A stretch of DNA of 64,000 nucleotides from Candidatus Pantoea edessiphila (GCF_002933335.1 NZ_PDKS01000001.1:186001-250000), one strand, 5' to 3'. Shown: positions 22,822 to 33,063, counted from the stretch's first letter. Notes: generated by a model from the letters alone, not told the origin. Translations and numbers: made by a program.

Positions 22822-23970
22822 ATGCTAAAATAGTTTATTTGAGAATATTTTATTTGTATATGATATTAAAATTATATGCTTCATTGAAGCACTATATAAT
22901 AAAAGATTACCTATTACAGAACTATAGATAGGTACACATCATCAAAATCCTTCAAAAGTATCTTATAATAATAAAATGTATTTACTTTGTGTTTACCTAG
23001 TGAAATTATAGATTATAAATCCTTATAAGTTATTGGGCAATATATCACATACTCTGGTGAACTGCCTTTTTTATTTAAAATCTTATGTATTGAACATCCG
23101 TTATTCATTCAAATATTGGCTCAAAAAGGCTTCGTAAAAGAAAACATCCTATTGATCATAATAGATAGTTATCAACGTAATTATAAAGATAATAATTATA
23201 AACCTGAACTAATTTACGTAGTTACTGTTTTTTATGCATTAATTGGTTTTAGGGATTTTTCTAAAATAATTTTATTATTAAATACAATTATTGGTATTAA
23301 TCCATTAATTTCTAAATTTCAAAATCAACCAAATAATTGCAATTTATTAAAATTACTAAAATATTTTTTATGTTTAAAAGACTATAAAAAACTAATGACC
23401 TTCAATATTATAAATATATAGATATTAAATATCTAGAAAAACCTTAGAAAACAATATAAAAATATAATGATAAATTATTCCCAAGATAATAAACTATTTT
23501 TGTTTATATTTTTTAATATTTTTTCCCTCAATTCTGGTGAAATAATATTTATATCATCAGGAATTTCATATACTTGTTTAAAAGGTGTGGCAATAGAAAT
23601 TTCTGCTAATTCTGATCATGTTATACGTGCTGGTTTAACATAAAAATGTACAGATATATCTGATTTTTTGAAAAACATAAAACTACAACTAATTGATCAA
23701 AACAAAATATTGATAAATCCTAAAAAATTAAAAAATTGAAATACAATTCTTGTTTACAGTTAAAGATTTTATACATATGTTATAAAATGAATCACAGACT
23801 ATATATCAAAATAATATAGCCATATTATTTTGTATTAAAGGTGAATTTAAGATCGTTAAAAATAACAATTATATCTTATGAGAATCTTTTTTGTTTCTAC
23901 TGAAGAAATGCCTATAATTATTCAAGGTAATGGTTACTTAGCACGAGTATTTAATAATAAAATATATTAA
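22822..23970 (+). pseudogene. manA: Degraded mannose-6-phosphate isomerase
   Basis: This stretch still translates as a nearly full-length ManA relic (about 1,150 bases; E. coli gene about 1,176) across several frames. Readable blocks in order are NSLFEN, PITEL then a TAG where Trp stood then IGTHHQNPSKV (22909-22953), SGELPFLFKILCIEHP (from about 23054), KGFVKEN and QRNYKDNNYKPEL (about 23128-23214), GFRDFSKIILLL, SLNSGEIIFIS (about 23526), GVAIEISANSDHVIRAGLT (ending at a TAA at 23641) and the terminal GNGYLARVFNNK ending at 23968-23970. There are at least four in-frame stops, a frameshift near 23050 and loss of the HPNKHNSE zinc-site segment. It lies beside fumC as in E. coli. No functional isomerase can be made. 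Confidence 0.9.
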
Positions 23971-24185
23971 CATAATAATTATTCTATATTATTAATATCT
24001 TCTAATTTAGTAAAAATTATGTTTTAATGTTCATTTAATTTTTAATCAATTATTAAAAATAATACAACTTAAAATAACAGTTTATTTGTATTATAATAAT
24101 AATTTTTGATAATTACTTTGTTTCGTCATCAATTAGATCATTATATTATAATGATCTATTAATGAACTCAATTTGGTAAAAATAT

Positions 24186-24518
24186 ATGATCGAAATAGAA
24201 AAAATACTTGGAATTGAATTAAAAAGTACTAATAATGATGACGAAATAAAAATGGTTGAAAAAAAAACAGCATGGATCGAGGAAAAAGACTGCATAGGTT
24301 GTAGTAAATGTGCTCGAATATGTCCCGCAAAAGCGATTGTAGGAATTATGCGCACTACCCACACAGTAATAAGTAATTATTGTAATAATTGTAATTTATG
24401 TATAGAATCATGTCCCGTTGATTGCATAAAAATAATCCCCATAAAAATTTTTATAAGCCATTTAGAATGGGATTCGGAAAATTTAACTGTTAAATTAGAT
24501 GTATTATATAAGAAATAA
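24186..24518 (+). CDS. rsxB: N-terminally truncated RsxB, a 2[4Fe-4S] ferredoxin
   Basis: This 110-aa protein corresponds to the C-terminal part of RsxB/RnfB (192 aa in E. coli), beginning at the equivalent of E. coli Met82. The membrane anchor and the N-terminal four-cysteine cluster domain are absent, and no remnant of them is visible upstream. What remains is a complete bacterial ferredoxin domain with two motifs, CIGCSKCARICP and CNNCNLCIESCP (about residues 38-82). No other rsx gene is present; nth follows 13 bases downstream as it follows rsxE in E. coli. It may serve as a soluble electron carrier. The SD is weak (GGTAAAAATAT). Alternatively it is a decaying gene whose frame has so far survived. 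Confidence 0.85.
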   Translation: MIEIEKILGIELKSTNNDDEIKMVEKKTAWIEEKDCIGCSKCARICPAKAIVGIMRTTHTVISNYCNNCNLCIESCPVDCIKIIPIKIFISHLEWDSENLTVKLDVLYKK

Positions 24519-24531
24519 TAGATTACACTAA

Positions 24532-25167
24532 ATGAAACAAAAAACACGCATAGAAATACTTAGCCGTTTTTCACAAGTGAATCCTAGACCTATTATAGAA
24601 CTTAATTTTTGTTCACCATTTGAACTTTTAATATCAACATTATTGTCTTCTCAATCCACAGATATAATGGTTAATAAAGTTACTAAAAAACTGTATTTAA
24701 AAGCAAATACTCCTATAAGTGTTTTAAAATTAGGTTTAAACAACATAAAAAAATATATTAAACCTATTGGATTATATAACATTAAAGCACTGAATATAAT
24801 TAAGATTTGCCATATCTTAATAGAAAAACATAATGGTAAAATCCCAAATAATAGAATGGATTTAGAAAAATTACCAGGTATTGGACCTAAAATAGCTGGT
24901 GTTATACTTAATACTATTTTTAATGAGCCAGTAATTGCTGTAGATACTCATGTTTTTCGTTTTTGTAATCGTACTAACTTTGCATTAGGTAAGAATGTCA
25001 AACAAGTAGAAGATAAGTTATTTAAGGTTGTTCCTGTTTTTTTTAAAAAACATTGCCATTTATGGATAGTTCTACATGGACGTTATATCTGTAAATCTCG
25101 TAATCCAAAATGTAATGAATGTATTATCAAAGATTTATGTAATTACTATAAAATAATCAATACATAA
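24532..25167 (+). CDS. nth: Endonuclease III (DNA glycosylase/AP lyase)
   Basis: Nth removes oxidised pyrimidines and cuts abasic sites in base excision repair. It has 211 aa, exactly as in E. coli. The helix-hairpin-helix reads LPGIGPKIAGVIL; the catalytic lysine (Lys120) is kept but the neighbours differ from the usual GRKTAN. The catalytic aspartate is in AVDTHVFRFCNR. The [4Fe-4S] ligands follow the Cys-X6-Cys-X2-Cys-X5-Cys pattern at the C-terminus. It is coupled to rsxB (13-base gap) and ends convergent to tyrS. Confidence 0.96.
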   Translation: MKQKTRIEILSRFSQVNPRPIIELNFCSPFELLISTLLSSQSTDIMVNKVTKKLYLKANTPISVLKLGLNNIKKYIKPIGLYNIKALNIIKICHILIEKHNGKIPNNRMDLEKLPGIGPKIAGVILNTIFNEPVIAVDTHVFRFCNRTNFALGKNVKQVEDKLFKVVPVFFKKHCHLWIVLHGRYICKSRNPKCNECIIKDLCNYYKIINT

Positions 25168-25204
25168 TATCAATAATTGAAATGTTTATCAGTAAAACAA
25201 CATT

Positions 25205-26479
25205 TTATATCCAGTTAATTAAACAATAATTTTTTTTACCTCTACGTACTAGAGTATATTTATTAAATAATTTATCATGTTTATTAAATTTGTAATTGAC
25301 ATTAGATTGCTTTGTACCATTTACGTAAATAGCACTATTATTAATCATAGTGCGAGCTTGACTAAGTGATGATACTAGCTTTGCTTGTACTAAAGCTTTT
25401 TGTAAATCTTCACATTTGTCTACAACAATAGTTGTAATACCATCAAAAGCTAGTTGTTTGAAATCTGATTCAGTCATATCAACTATATTGCTAGAAAATA
25501 GATTATCAGTAATGCGCTTTGCAGAAATTAAACCATTTTCTCCATGAACTAAACGGGTTATTTGTTCTGCTAATATATATTGCGCTCTTGGTGTTTTATT
25601 GGTGTTTTTATCTTCATGTTCTAAACTGTCTATTTCACTATTATGTAAAGAAGTAAAATATCGTAGAAAACGATAAACATCATTGTCAGAAGTATTGATC
25701 CAAAACTGATAAAACTTATAAGGACTAGTTTTTAAAGAATCCAACCATATAGTTTCATTCTCAGTTTTACCAAATTTAGTTCCGTCAGATTTTGTTATCA
25801 AAGGAACAGTTATACCAAACACTTGACAGTTATTAAGTCGATGTGTTAAATTGATACCTGATGTAATATTACCCCATTGATCAGAACCTCCAATTTGTAA
25901 AGAAACATCATATACTCTATTTAAATAAGCAAAATCATAACTTTGTAATAAATTATAAGAAAATTCAGTATAAGATATACCCTGATCACTGCGATTCAAA
26001 CGTTGTTTAATAGCTTCTTTATTGATCATTTGGTTTACAGAAAAGTGTTTTCCTATATCCCTTAAAAAACTTAGCAAGCTAATTTCACTAAACCAATCAT
26101 TATTGTCTACAATAACAGCACTATTACAACCACAATCGAAATTCAATAACTTTGTGATTTGTGTTTTTATTTTTTCTACACATTTTATTACAGTTTTATT
26201 ATCTTGTAATTTTCGTTCTTTTGCTTTAAAACTAGGATCTCCAATTAAACCTGTAGCACCTCCTAATAATACAATAGGTTTGTGGCCTCGATCTTGAAAA
26301 TATTTTAAACATATTATAGGTATTAAATGACCTAGATGTAAACTTTCAGCAGTAGGGTCAAAACCACAATATACTGATATTGGACCTTTTTTTAATTTTT
26401 TTTCTAATAATTCTCTATTTGTTAATTGGAATATTAAATTCCTACTATATAGATATTCTAAGATATTATTTTTTATCAT
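25205..26479 (-). CDS. tyrS: Tyrosyl-tRNA synthetase
   Basis: TyrS charges tRNA-Tyr. It is 424 aa, the E. coli length. The class I motif HLGH appears in [13 protein letters not shown] and the KMSKS-like loop in [11 protein letters not shown]. The region [12 protein letters not shown] is unchanged. The C-terminal S4-like RNA-binding domain is complete to [13 protein letters not shown]. It is followed in the minus direction by convergent nth and preceded by pdxH 58 bases away, probably as an operon pdxH-tyrS as in E. coli. Confidence 0.98.
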   Translation of the reverse strand: MIKNNILEYLYSRNLIFQLTNRELLEKKLKKGPISVYCGFDPTAESLHLGHLIPIICLKYFQDRGHKPIVLLGGATGLIGDPSFKAKERKLQDNKTVIKCVEKIKTQITKLLNFDCGCNSAVIVDNNDWFSEISLLSFLRDIGKHFSVNQMINKEAIKQRLNRSDQGISYTEFSYNLLQSYDFAYLNRVYDVSLQIGGSDQWGNITSGINLTHRLNNCQVFGITVPLITKSDGTKFGKTENETIWLDSLKTSPYKFYQFWINTSDNDVYRFLRYFTSLHNSEIDSLEHEDKNTNKTPRAQYILAEQITRLVHGENGLISAKRITDNLFSSNIVDMTESDFKQLAFDGITTIVVDKCEDLQKALVQAKLVSSLSQARTMINNSAIYVNGTKQSNVNYKFNKHDKLFNKYTLVRRGKKNYCLINWI

Positions 26480-26537
26480 TCATATATCCCAAATTAATTA
26501 AGACCAATTAATTTGGATATAATAATATAAAAGTTGT

Positions 26538-27194
26538 TCATGGTGCAAGACGATTTATTTCCCAAACATTGTCTTCTAACTTATATAAAAATCTATCATG
26601 TAGACGATGTTTTCCACCTTGCCAAAATTCCATGGTATTCACTTTAACTCTAAATCCTCCCCAAAAATTAGGTAATGGAATTTCACGGTTTTTAAATTTA
26701 TCATCCATCTTTATAAATGTTTTTTCGAGTATTTCACGTGATTTTATATAAGAAGATTGTTTGGATACCCAAGCACTTATTTGGCTTTCTCTAGGACGTT
26801 CACGAAAATATTTTAGTGTTTCTTCAATTGATAACTTTTCTATTCTACCTAAAATCATTAACTGACGATCAAACAAATGCCATAAAAAATGTAAAGAAAT
26901 ATTTGGATTTTTATTGAAATGAAAAACTTTTCTACTACCAAAATTAGTGAAAAATACTAAACCTTTTACATCATATTGTTTCAATAACACGGTTCGTTGA
27001 TAAGGTTGACCATTGCTATCTACCGTAGCTAATATCATGGCTGTTGGATCTGGCAAATAAGCTTTACAAGCTTCTATTAGCCAATAGTCAAATAATATTA
27101 AAGGATTGTCTGGTAAATCTTTTCGATTTAATTTTCCTTTTGTATATTCTCGCCTTAAGTTGGATATATTAGGTAATTGACTAAAAACATTCAT
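26538..27194 (-). CDS. pdxH: Pyridoxamine/pyridoxine 5'-phosphate oxidase
   Basis: PdxH is an FMN enzyme that oxidises PNP or PMP to the cofactor PLP, the last step of vitamin B6 synthesis or salvage. It has 218 aa, exactly as in E. coli. FMN-binding segments [10 protein letters not shown] and FFTNFGSRK and the PLP-binding [10 protein letters not shown] with its key arginine and histidine are intact, as is the terminal INRLAP. Its FMN would come from the ribA/ribE pathway in the same window, and its PLP would serve AstC and SufS here. Confidence 0.97.
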   Translation of the reverse strand: MNVFSQLPNISNLRREYTKGKLNRKDLPDNPLILFDYWLIEACKAYLPDPTAMILATVDSNGQPYQRTVLLKQYDVKGLVFFTNFGSRKVFHFNKNPNISLHFLWHLFDRQLMILGRIEKLSIEETLKYFRERPRESQISAWVSKQSSYIKSREILEKTFIKMDDKFKNREIPLPNFWGGFRVKVNTMEFWQGGKHRLHDRFLYKLEDNVWEINRLAP

Positions 27195-27883
27195 ATTTAT
27201 TATTACTCAAATTGATAGAAATTTTGTTATAATATTAAAGAACAATGCAATATATTGAAAATATTATAACATTAATATTTCGTAATAAATTATACTTCGA
27301 ACAATATGTGCTCTAATAAAAATATAATTATTTAATATCATTGCCGTTTATGCGTTCAAGTTCAATCATTATTGATTAACAATCAATAATGATTTTTTCA
27401 TACTATATTTGTTATTAAAAAATATTATTTATTAGTTAATAATATCACACGATAATATGTTATTATAATTATCATTAATCTAATTGTTCAACTAAAATCT
27501 ATGATTTATCAATTAATATTAAATATACAAAAATAATCTTTTTAACTTTATTCTTAAACAATTATTATATTGATAATTTCACATATACTCAACAAAGTAT
27601 ATCAGTAATTATTATAAATTATATAATGTCATTAACATAACTAGTTGTTTGGAAATAAAATAAATTTAATAATTTAGCAGAATAAATATTCTATATATCA
27701 TATAGCTAATGCTTATCTTGTATTAATAAGTTAATTAAAAAATTATAGTTTTATTAGCAACTTTACTTAATTAATCATTTTGCAATGATAAGATTAATCA
27801 AAATATTAATTGTAAATTTAACTGAGCAAAAATTAATTAAATTTATTTTTATTATATAGTTCATGTTATTATAATGAGATGTT
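27195..27883. other. Gap between divergent pdxH and rnt
   Basis: E. coli has slyB, slyA, nemA, gloA and others here. No readable remnant of these was found. The only structured element is the terminator-like hairpin at 27364-27398. Promoters for pdxH (minus) and rnt (plus) must lie here but cannot be singled out. Confidence 0.55.
27364..27398 (+). terminator. Orphan terminator-like hairpin
   Basis: AATCATTATTGATT, an AAC loop and the exact reverse complement are followed at once by a run of six T. The shape is that of a plus-strand intrinsic terminator built of A-T pairs. No gene precedes it on the plus strand: pdxH is on the minus strand. It may be the surviving terminator of a deleted gene (slyB lies about here in E. 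coli) or the 3' end of a small RNA. Confidence 0.65.
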
Positions 27884-28546
27884 ATGTCTGAGCTAAATTG
27901 TTTAAATTCTATTAATAAGAGGTTTCGTGGTTTTTATCCTGTTGTAATTGATATAGAAACTGCTGGATTCAATGAGCACACTGATGCTCTATTGGAGATT
28001 GCTGCGGTTACTCTTAAAATGGATGAAGATGGATGGATTCATCTTAACGAAACAAAACATTTTAATATTAAACCTTTTAAAGGGGCTATATTAAATCCAG
28101 ATTCACTTGCATTTACTGGAATTGATCCAACAAATCCTTTACGTAGTGCTGTTAGTGAATATGAGGCATTAAATTCTATTTTTGATATGGTTCGCAAAGG
28201 AATAAAGGATACAGGCTGTAATTGTGCAATTATGGTAGCTCATAATGCAACTTTTGATTTTAAATTTATGATGGCAGCTATTGAACGTACGAGTCTAAAA
28301 CATAGTCCTTTTCATCCTTTTGCTACCTTTGATACTGCTACTTTAAGTGGACTAATTCTAGGCCAAACAGTATTAGCTAAAGCATGCAAGGTAGCTGGAA
28401 TAACTTTTGATAACATCCAAGCTCACTCTGCTTTGTACGATACAGAGCAGACCGCTGTATTATTTTGTGAATTGGTAAATAGGTGGAAGAGATTAGGAGG
28501 TTGGCCTCCAAAATCTATAAATAACATAGAAAATATTTCTAATTAA
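27884..28546 (+). CDS. rnt: Ribonuclease T
   Basis: RNase T is a DEDD-family 3' exonuclease that trims tRNA (CCA end turnover) and the 3' ends of 5S and 23S rRNA. It has 220 aa (E. coli 215). The DEDDh motifs are present: VIDIETAGF (Asp, Glu), AHNATFDF (Asp) and AHSALYDTE (His, Asp). It stands alone on the plus strand, convergent with grxD across a 26-base hairpin spacer; lhr, downstream in E. coli, is gone. Confidence 0.97.
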   Translation: MSELNCLNSINKRFRGFYPVVIDIETAGFNEHTDALLEIAAVTLKMDEDGWIHLNETKHFNIKPFKGAILNPDSLAFTGIDPTNPLRSAVSEYEALNSIFDMVRKGIKDTGCNCAIMVAHNATFDFKFMMAAIERTSLKHSPFHPFATFDTATLSGLILGQTVLAKACKVAGITFDNIQAHSALYDTEQTAVLFCELVNRWKRLGGWPPKSINNIENISN

Positions 28547-28567
28547 AGCCAACAAACGTCGGCTTTA
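28544..28567. terminator. Bidirectional terminator between rnt and grxD
   Basis: TAAAGCC and GGCTTTA form a 7-bp stem around a 10-base loop, starting at the rnt stop codon. It has A-rich and T-rich flanks suited to convergent termination and is the only G+C-containing hairpin between the two genes. Confidence 0.6.
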
Positions 28568-28572
28568 CCCTT

Positions 28573-28911
28573 CTATTTATTTATTGTATATTTGTTTTTT
28601 ACTTGTTTAATAATAGACTGTAACTCGTTACACTGAAACATCTCTATAATAATATCACAACCACCTATTAGTTCACCATCAATCCATAACTGCGGAAAAG
28701 TAGGCCAATTAGAATATTTAGGAAGTTCTTCACGAATATCAGGATTTTTCAATATGTCCACATAAGCAAAACGCTCACCACAAGCTGATAAAAATTTTAC
28801 TGCTTGAGCAGAAAAACCACAACTCGGTTGTTCAGGTGTACCTTTCATATATAGTAAAATGGGATTTTCTGATATTTGTTTCTGAATTTTTTCTGATGTA
28901 CTAATAACCAT
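28573..28911 (-). CDS. grxD: Monothiol glutaredoxin 4
   Basis: GrxD is a CGFS-type glutaredoxin that binds and transfers [2Fe-2S] clusters, usually with BolA-type partners. It has 112 aa (E. coli 115). The CGFS motif lies in PSCGFSAQAV near residue 32, with the glutathione-binding WPTFPQLWIDGELIGGCD region intact. It complements the complete suf operon about 1.2 kb away: Suf assembles clusters and GrxD carries them to AcnA, Nth and the RsxB-like ferredoxin. Confidence 0.97.
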   Translation of the reverse strand: MVISTSEKIQKQISENPILLYMKGTPEQPSCGFSAQAVKFLSACGERFAYVDILKNPDIREELPKYSNWPTFPQLWIDGELIGGCDIIIEMFQCNELQSIIKQVKNKYTINK

Positions 28912-29217
28912 AACAATATTCCTTACTGAACATGTAATATATTTTAATAAATTATATTAAATAAATCATATGTTTTAAGCAAAAATATAAACAATATGAA
29001 ATTATTGACGATTAAATTGTAATACCATATTATATGTTCTATCAATATATTTAATCTAATAATAGTCATTATAATCATCATATACACAAATATTTCATGT
29101 TTAGTATATTATTGGCATTATGACCACTGCCAATAAACAAATTTTTTTGTTTTTGTTGATTATTTTAATCAAATAATCTAATCAAGTTTTAACTCAAATA
29201 AATTTACAACATAATAA
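28912..29217. other. Gap between ribE and grxD with an inverted repeat at 29109-29136
   Basis: sodB, purR and cfa lie here in E. coli; no readable remnant was found. TTATTGGCA (29109-29117) pairs perfectly with TGCCAATAA (29128-29136) around a 10-base loop. ACAAATTTTTTTG follows on the plus strand, giving a terminator-like shape although both flanking genes are on the minus strand. It could be a relic terminator of a deleted plus-strand gene or the ribE terminator working in the other direction. Confidence 0.5.
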
Positions 29218-29838
29218 TTATGAATATCTCTTATTTAATGATATCAATCGTTCAATAGTATGAACTATTCCCTGAGTGTTTAGATCTATCTCAATATTTG
29301 CATGATATCCTAATCCTTTTTTTCCTATATTAGTACGTTTTAGTGTTTCAGGAACAAGAAATACACAAAAATTTTTTTCTATGATCTCACCAACAGTTAA
29401 ACTAATTCCATCTATTCCTATAAATCCTTTATACAAAATATATTTCATTATATTAATATCTTTAATTTTCAACCATATAGTATAATTGTTGTCCGATTTA
29501 TCTATTTCATAAATTTCAGCAGTTGTCATAACATGACCAGACATCAAATGTCCTCCTATTTCATGATTTATCTTTGCTGCTCGTTCAATATTTACTAAAT
29601 CTCCCTCACATAAGCTATTTAAGTTACTGACTCTTAATGTTTCTCTTATTAAAGAAAAACTTATAAAAACCTCATCAATATTAGCCACAGTCAAACAGCA
29701 ACCGTTAACCATTATAGATGATCCTAACGCTAGATTAAATGTTAATTCTTTTGGAAATTTGATTGTATAATAATAAGGTAATTTTTTTTTTTCTAGATAT
29801 ACTATTTCTGCAATTCCTTGTACAATACCAGTAAACAT
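29218..29838 (-). CDS. ribE: Riboflavin synthase alpha chain
   Basis: Riboflavin synthase converts two molecules of 6,7-dimethyl-8-ribityllumazine to riboflavin. It has 206 aa (E. coli 213, named ribE or formerly ribC). The start MFTGIVQG is typical. The two homologous barrels show NGCCLTV and GIDGISLTVGE, with GGHLMSGHVMTTA in the centre. It is a solitary minus-strand gene. No FMN riboswitch was recognised upstream, in the short 140-base spacer before the divergent tRNA gene. Confidence 0.97.
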   Translation of the reverse strand: MFTGIVQGIAEIVYLEKKKLPYYYTIKFPKELTFNLALGSSIMVNGCCLTVANIDEVFISFSLIRETLRVSNLNSLCEGDLVNIERAAKINHEIGGHLMSGHVMTTAEIYEIDKSDNNYTIWLKIKDINIMKYILYKGFIGIDGISLTVGEIIEKNFCVFLVPETLKRTNIGKKGLGYHANIEIDLNTQGIVHTIERLISLNKRYS

Positions 29839-29978
29839 ATTATTTTACCTTATTTAAACAGTTTTAATATATAATAATTTAATATCAAATTGAGTGTTGT
29901 TATTTATTAACAATTATTATAAATAAAATATTGATCAAGTTGTTTTAAATTATATATAATTTATTTGGTTAGAATATT

Positions 29979-30054
29979 GCGTTCTTAGCTCAGTTGGTAG
30001 AGTACCACTTTGACAGAGTGGGGGTCAATGGTTCAAATCCATTAGAACGCACCA
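29979..30054 (+). tRNA. valW: tRNA-Val, anticodon GAC
   Basis: This 76-base cloverleaf has acceptor arms GCGTTCT and AGAACGC, a D-arm GCTCAGTTGGTAGAG, anticodon stem CCACT/AGTGG with loop TTGACAG (anticodon GAC), a TΨC arm with GGTTCAAATCC, and an encoded ACCA 3' end. It resembles E. coli valV/valW, which sit at the same place near ribE and suf, but only one copy is kept. Confidence 0.97.
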
Positions 30055-30096
30055 CTATTGTTTTATGTAAGATTTCTTTTTATTATTTGTAATTTT

Positions 30097-30516
30097 TTAA
30101 TTTTTAGATAAAATGTTTATCTTGTAACGAATAGATTTAACTACTGCTTCTATTCCTCGAGAACGAGTTGGTGTAATATGTCGCATTAATGATAATTTAT
30201 GAAACCAATATTTTACATCTAATACCATTATATCTGAAACAGATAAATTTTGAAACAGAATAAATACTATAGCAATCAGTCCTTTAACTATAACTGAGTC
30301 GCTGTCTCCTTCAAATAAAATAGTGTTATCAGGTTGAATATTTACTTTAATCCATACTTGACTTTGACATCCATTTATTAGATTTTCAGGAAGATATAAA
30401 TTTTTAGACTTGATTGAAATTTTCTGTCCAAGTTCAATAATATAAAGATATTTCTCTTCCCAATTAGCACAGCGATTAAAGTTAATGATTAACTTATCTT
30501 TTACTGGCAAAGTCAC
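30097..30516 (-). CDS. sufE: Cysteine desulfurase activator SufE
   Basis: SufE accepts persulfide sulfur from SufS and passes it to SufB. It has 139 aa (E. coli 138). The acceptor cysteine is Cys50 in LINGCQSQVW. The segments FNRCANWEEKYLYIIELGQ and HITPTRSRGIEA are nearly identical to E. coli. It is the last gene of sufABCDSE, 52 bases after sufS, and ends 42 bases from the convergent tRNA-Val. Confidence 0.97.
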   Translation of the reverse strand: MTLPVKDKLIINFNRCANWEEKYLYIIELGQKISIKSKNLYLPENLINGCQSQVWIKVNIQPDNTILFEGDSDSVIVKGLIAIVFILFQNLSVSDIMVLDVKYWFHKLSLMRHITPTRSRGIEAVVKSIRYKINILSKN

Positions 30517-30568
30517 TGTTGATTACTCCAAATAAAATTTATTTAAAAATGATAATACAACAATATAC

Positions 30569-31789
30569 TTAATTATTTAATAAGTGATTTATCCTTATCA
30601 AAGATGATACTAAACGATCTATTTCTTGTTCACTATTATAAAAAGCCAATGATGCTCTACACATTGCAGTCACTTTATAATAACGCATTAATGGCATAGC
30701 ACAATGATGACCTGTGCGAATAGCAATGCCATATTGATCTAAGAAACTTCCAACATCAAAAGCATGATGTTTTCCAAGATTAAATGAAATAATACCAACA
30801 CTGTTAAGATGGCTATATAGTGTAATATTTGGTATTAAAGATAACTTTTTTTGTGCATATTGACATAAAGAAGTTTCACGTTTATTAATGACATCTAATC
30901 CTAAATTTTTTATATAATTCAATGCAGCACCCAAACCAACGATTCCGCTGATATTAGGGGTACCTGCTTCAAAACGCCATGGGATATCATTCCAAGTAGT
31001 ACCATAAGGCAATTTTACATTGTTAATCATTGCACCTCCACCTTCCCAAGGAGGCATATCATTTAATATGTTTTTTCGACCATACAATATGCCAATTCCA
31101 GTTGGCCCGTATATTTTATGTCCCGAAAAAACATAGAAATCACATCCAAGATCTTGAACATCAACTCCATGATGCATGACAGCTTGAGCACCATCTATAA
31201 CTGTTATTATCCCGCAAGATTTAATTAGATCTATGATTTTCTTTATTGGATTTGTTACACCTATAACATTGGAGACATGAGTTAATGCTAATAAACGTGT
31301 GTTGCTATCAATTAATCTAGAAAGTGTTTCTAAACATAATATCCCTCCTTTTAAAGGTAATATACGTATTTCTGCTTTGACACGTTTAGCTAGAAGCTGC
31401 CATGGTACTATATTAGAATGATGTTCCATTTCAGTGATAATTATATTATCCTTATGAGTAATTTTACTACCCCAGCTATTAGCTATTAAATTAATTCCTT
31501 CTGTAGTACCTTTAACGAAAATAATTTCATCTTTTGAAGAAGCATTTATAAAACGTGCTACTTGATTTCGTACATTTTCCATAAGAATAGTTGCTTGTGC
31601 ACTTAATGTATGGACTCCTCTATGAACATTTGCATAATTATTTTGATTAAACAATTTTTCAGCATCAATGACAGCTGATGGTCTTTGAGAACTAGCAGCA
31701 TTATCAAAATAAGCTAAGTAATGACCATTGATTTTTCTTTTGAAAATAGGAAAATCATTTCTAATAAGTTCAAGATTAAAATTTGTCAC
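30569..31789 (-). CDS. sufS: Cysteine desulfurase SufS
   Basis: SufS is a PLP enzyme that releases sulfur from cysteine as an enzyme-bound persulfide. It has 406 aa, the E. coli length. The PLP lysine is in [11 protein letters not shown] and the persulfide cysteine in [11 protein letters not shown] (about residue 364). The substrate-site histidine is in ITEMEHHSN. Its ATG overlaps the sufD stop by four bases (ATGA), showing translational coupling. Confidence 0.98.
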   Translation of the reverse strand: MTNFNLELIRNDFPIFKRKINGHYLAYFDNAASSQRPSAVIDAEKLFNQNNYANVHRGVHTLSAQATILMENVRNQVARFINASSKDEIIFVKGTTEGINLIANSWGSKITHKDNIIITEMEHHSNIVPWQLLAKRVKAEIRILPLKGGILCLETLSRLIDSNTRLLALTHVSNVIGVTNPIKKIIDLIKSCGIITVIDGAQAVMHHGVDVQDLGCDFYVFSGHKIYGPTGIGILYGRKNILNDMPPWEGGGAMINNVKLPYGTTWNDIPWRFEAGTPNISGIVGLGAALNYIKNLGLDVINKRETSLCQYAQKKLSLIPNITLYSHLNSVGIISFNLGKHHAFDVGSFLDQYGIAIRTGHHCAMPLMRYYKVTAMCRASLAFYNSEQEIDRLVSSLIRINHLLNN

Positions 31790-33063
31790 ATGTTTTCTCT
31801 AAATATTAATTTGTCTATACGATTTAAAATTGCTTTAATAACTACATCGTTCTCTAATAATTCTATTAATTCTAAAGCAAATGCATTTACTAACATTTTT
31901 TGGGCATCAATTTCTTTAATGCCTCGTGTTCGCAAATAATAGATTTGTTCATCATCAATACAACCCATAGTTACTCCATGACTGCATTTTACATCATCTG
32001 CATAAATTTCTAATTGAGGTTTGCTATCAACTTCAGCTTGATTGCATAGTAATAAATTATTATTAATCATGGTTCCATCTGTTTTAAGTGCATTAGAAGA
32101 AACTTTTATATGACCATTAAATACTATTCTACTTTTCTCTAGCACGATTGTTTTATGTATTTGTCGACTTTTACAGTTACTATTGTTATGTTCTAAATAA
32201 GTGCGGATATCAGTTGTTTCTTGATTTTTTGGCAATGATAAACTGTTAACTTTTACATCAGAATGTTTTCCATCTAATTTTATGCTAGTATTATGGCGAC
32301 ATATGTTTGATTCTGTTACAAATGTATTACTAGTAATTTCTGAATTATATCCAACAATTATGTCGTTATGAGAAAAATGATAACTATTAGTATTTTCAAA
32401 TACTAATTTAGTATGTTTTAAATTTACATTATTAGCTATATTAAATGTCAAACGTGAACCAGTAAAATGTGAATGTGTATTTAAAGTTGTAAAATGTTCT
32501 ATTATTTCAGCTTTAGTATTATCTTCTAAAATTAAATGGTGGCGATAATTGACAGTATTAAGGTCGTTTTGATAACCATCAGTTATATGTAATAAATATA
32601 GAGGAATTGGTGTATTTTTATTTTTTGAAAGACGAATAACAGTAATTTCTTCTGTTAAACTTTCATTTAAATGTAAAAAAAACTCTGGTTTAATTGGTTC
32701 CGGTAAATTTATATTTTTATATGCAATTGTATTTTTCACTTCAAATATTCTGTTATCATAAAAACTTAATGTAGGCATAAAATATCCATTTACAAAAACC
32801 AATCGGAAAGAGTTTAGATTTATTGATATTTTATTGATTTCATTTATATCCAATATTTTCATTGTTGGTAAAACGAAACGTTGTGATAATAATTTATCTA
32901 ATGGAGTATATTTCCAATCTTCATGTTTAACATCTGGTATGCCAATTGTTATCAACTGATCCCAGTTTTTTTGTGCTTTTTCTGAACGCTTGATGCTATT
33001 TATATAAAATAAATTATGCCATTGATGTAGAGCACCATCATTTTTTTTAGGTAAGCCAGCCAT
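31786..33063 (-). CDS. sufD: Fe-S scaffold complex subunit SufD
   Basis: SufD pairs with SufB and SufC in the SufBC2D complex on which clusters are assembled. I prefer ATG 33063 ([10 protein letters not shown]), giving 425 aa (E. coli 423) with GAGG nine bases upstream; the ATG six bases earlier is too close to it. The C-terminal half shows the right-handed beta-helix core and the conserved ADDVKCSHG with the cluster-linked histidine, then [13 protein letters not shown]. Its start lies inside the sufC end, as in E. coli. Confidence 0.96.
   Translation of the reverse strand: MAGLPKKNDGALHQWHNLFYINSIKRSEKAQKNWDQLITIGIPDVKHEDWKYTPLDKLLSQRFVLPTMKILDINEINKISINLNSFRLVFVNGYFMPTLSFYDNRIFEVKNTIAYKNINLPEPIKPEFFLHLNESLTEEITVIRLSKNKNTPIPLYLLHITDGYQNDLNTVNYRHHLILEDNTKAEIIEHFTTLNTHSHFTGSRLTFNIANNVNLKHTKLVFENTNSYHFSHNDIIVGYNSEITSNTFVTESNICRHNTSIKLDGKHSDVKVNSLSLPKNQETTDIRTYLEHNNSNCKSRQIHKTIVLEKSRIVFNGHIKVSSNALKTDGTMINNNLLLCNQAEVDSKPQLEIYADDVKCSHGVTMGCIDDEQIYYLRTRGIKEIDAQKMLVNAFALELIELLENDVVIKAILNRIDKLIFRENM

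Noticed and set aside
23116-23421. Independent 101-codon gene
   Set aside because: Its sequence aligns collinearly with the middle of ManA and similarity continues on both sides, so it is a fragment of the pseudogene.
27335-27365. tRNA-like TΨC stretch GTTCAAGTTCAATC
   Set aside because: No acceptor, D-arm or anticodon arm can be folded around it.
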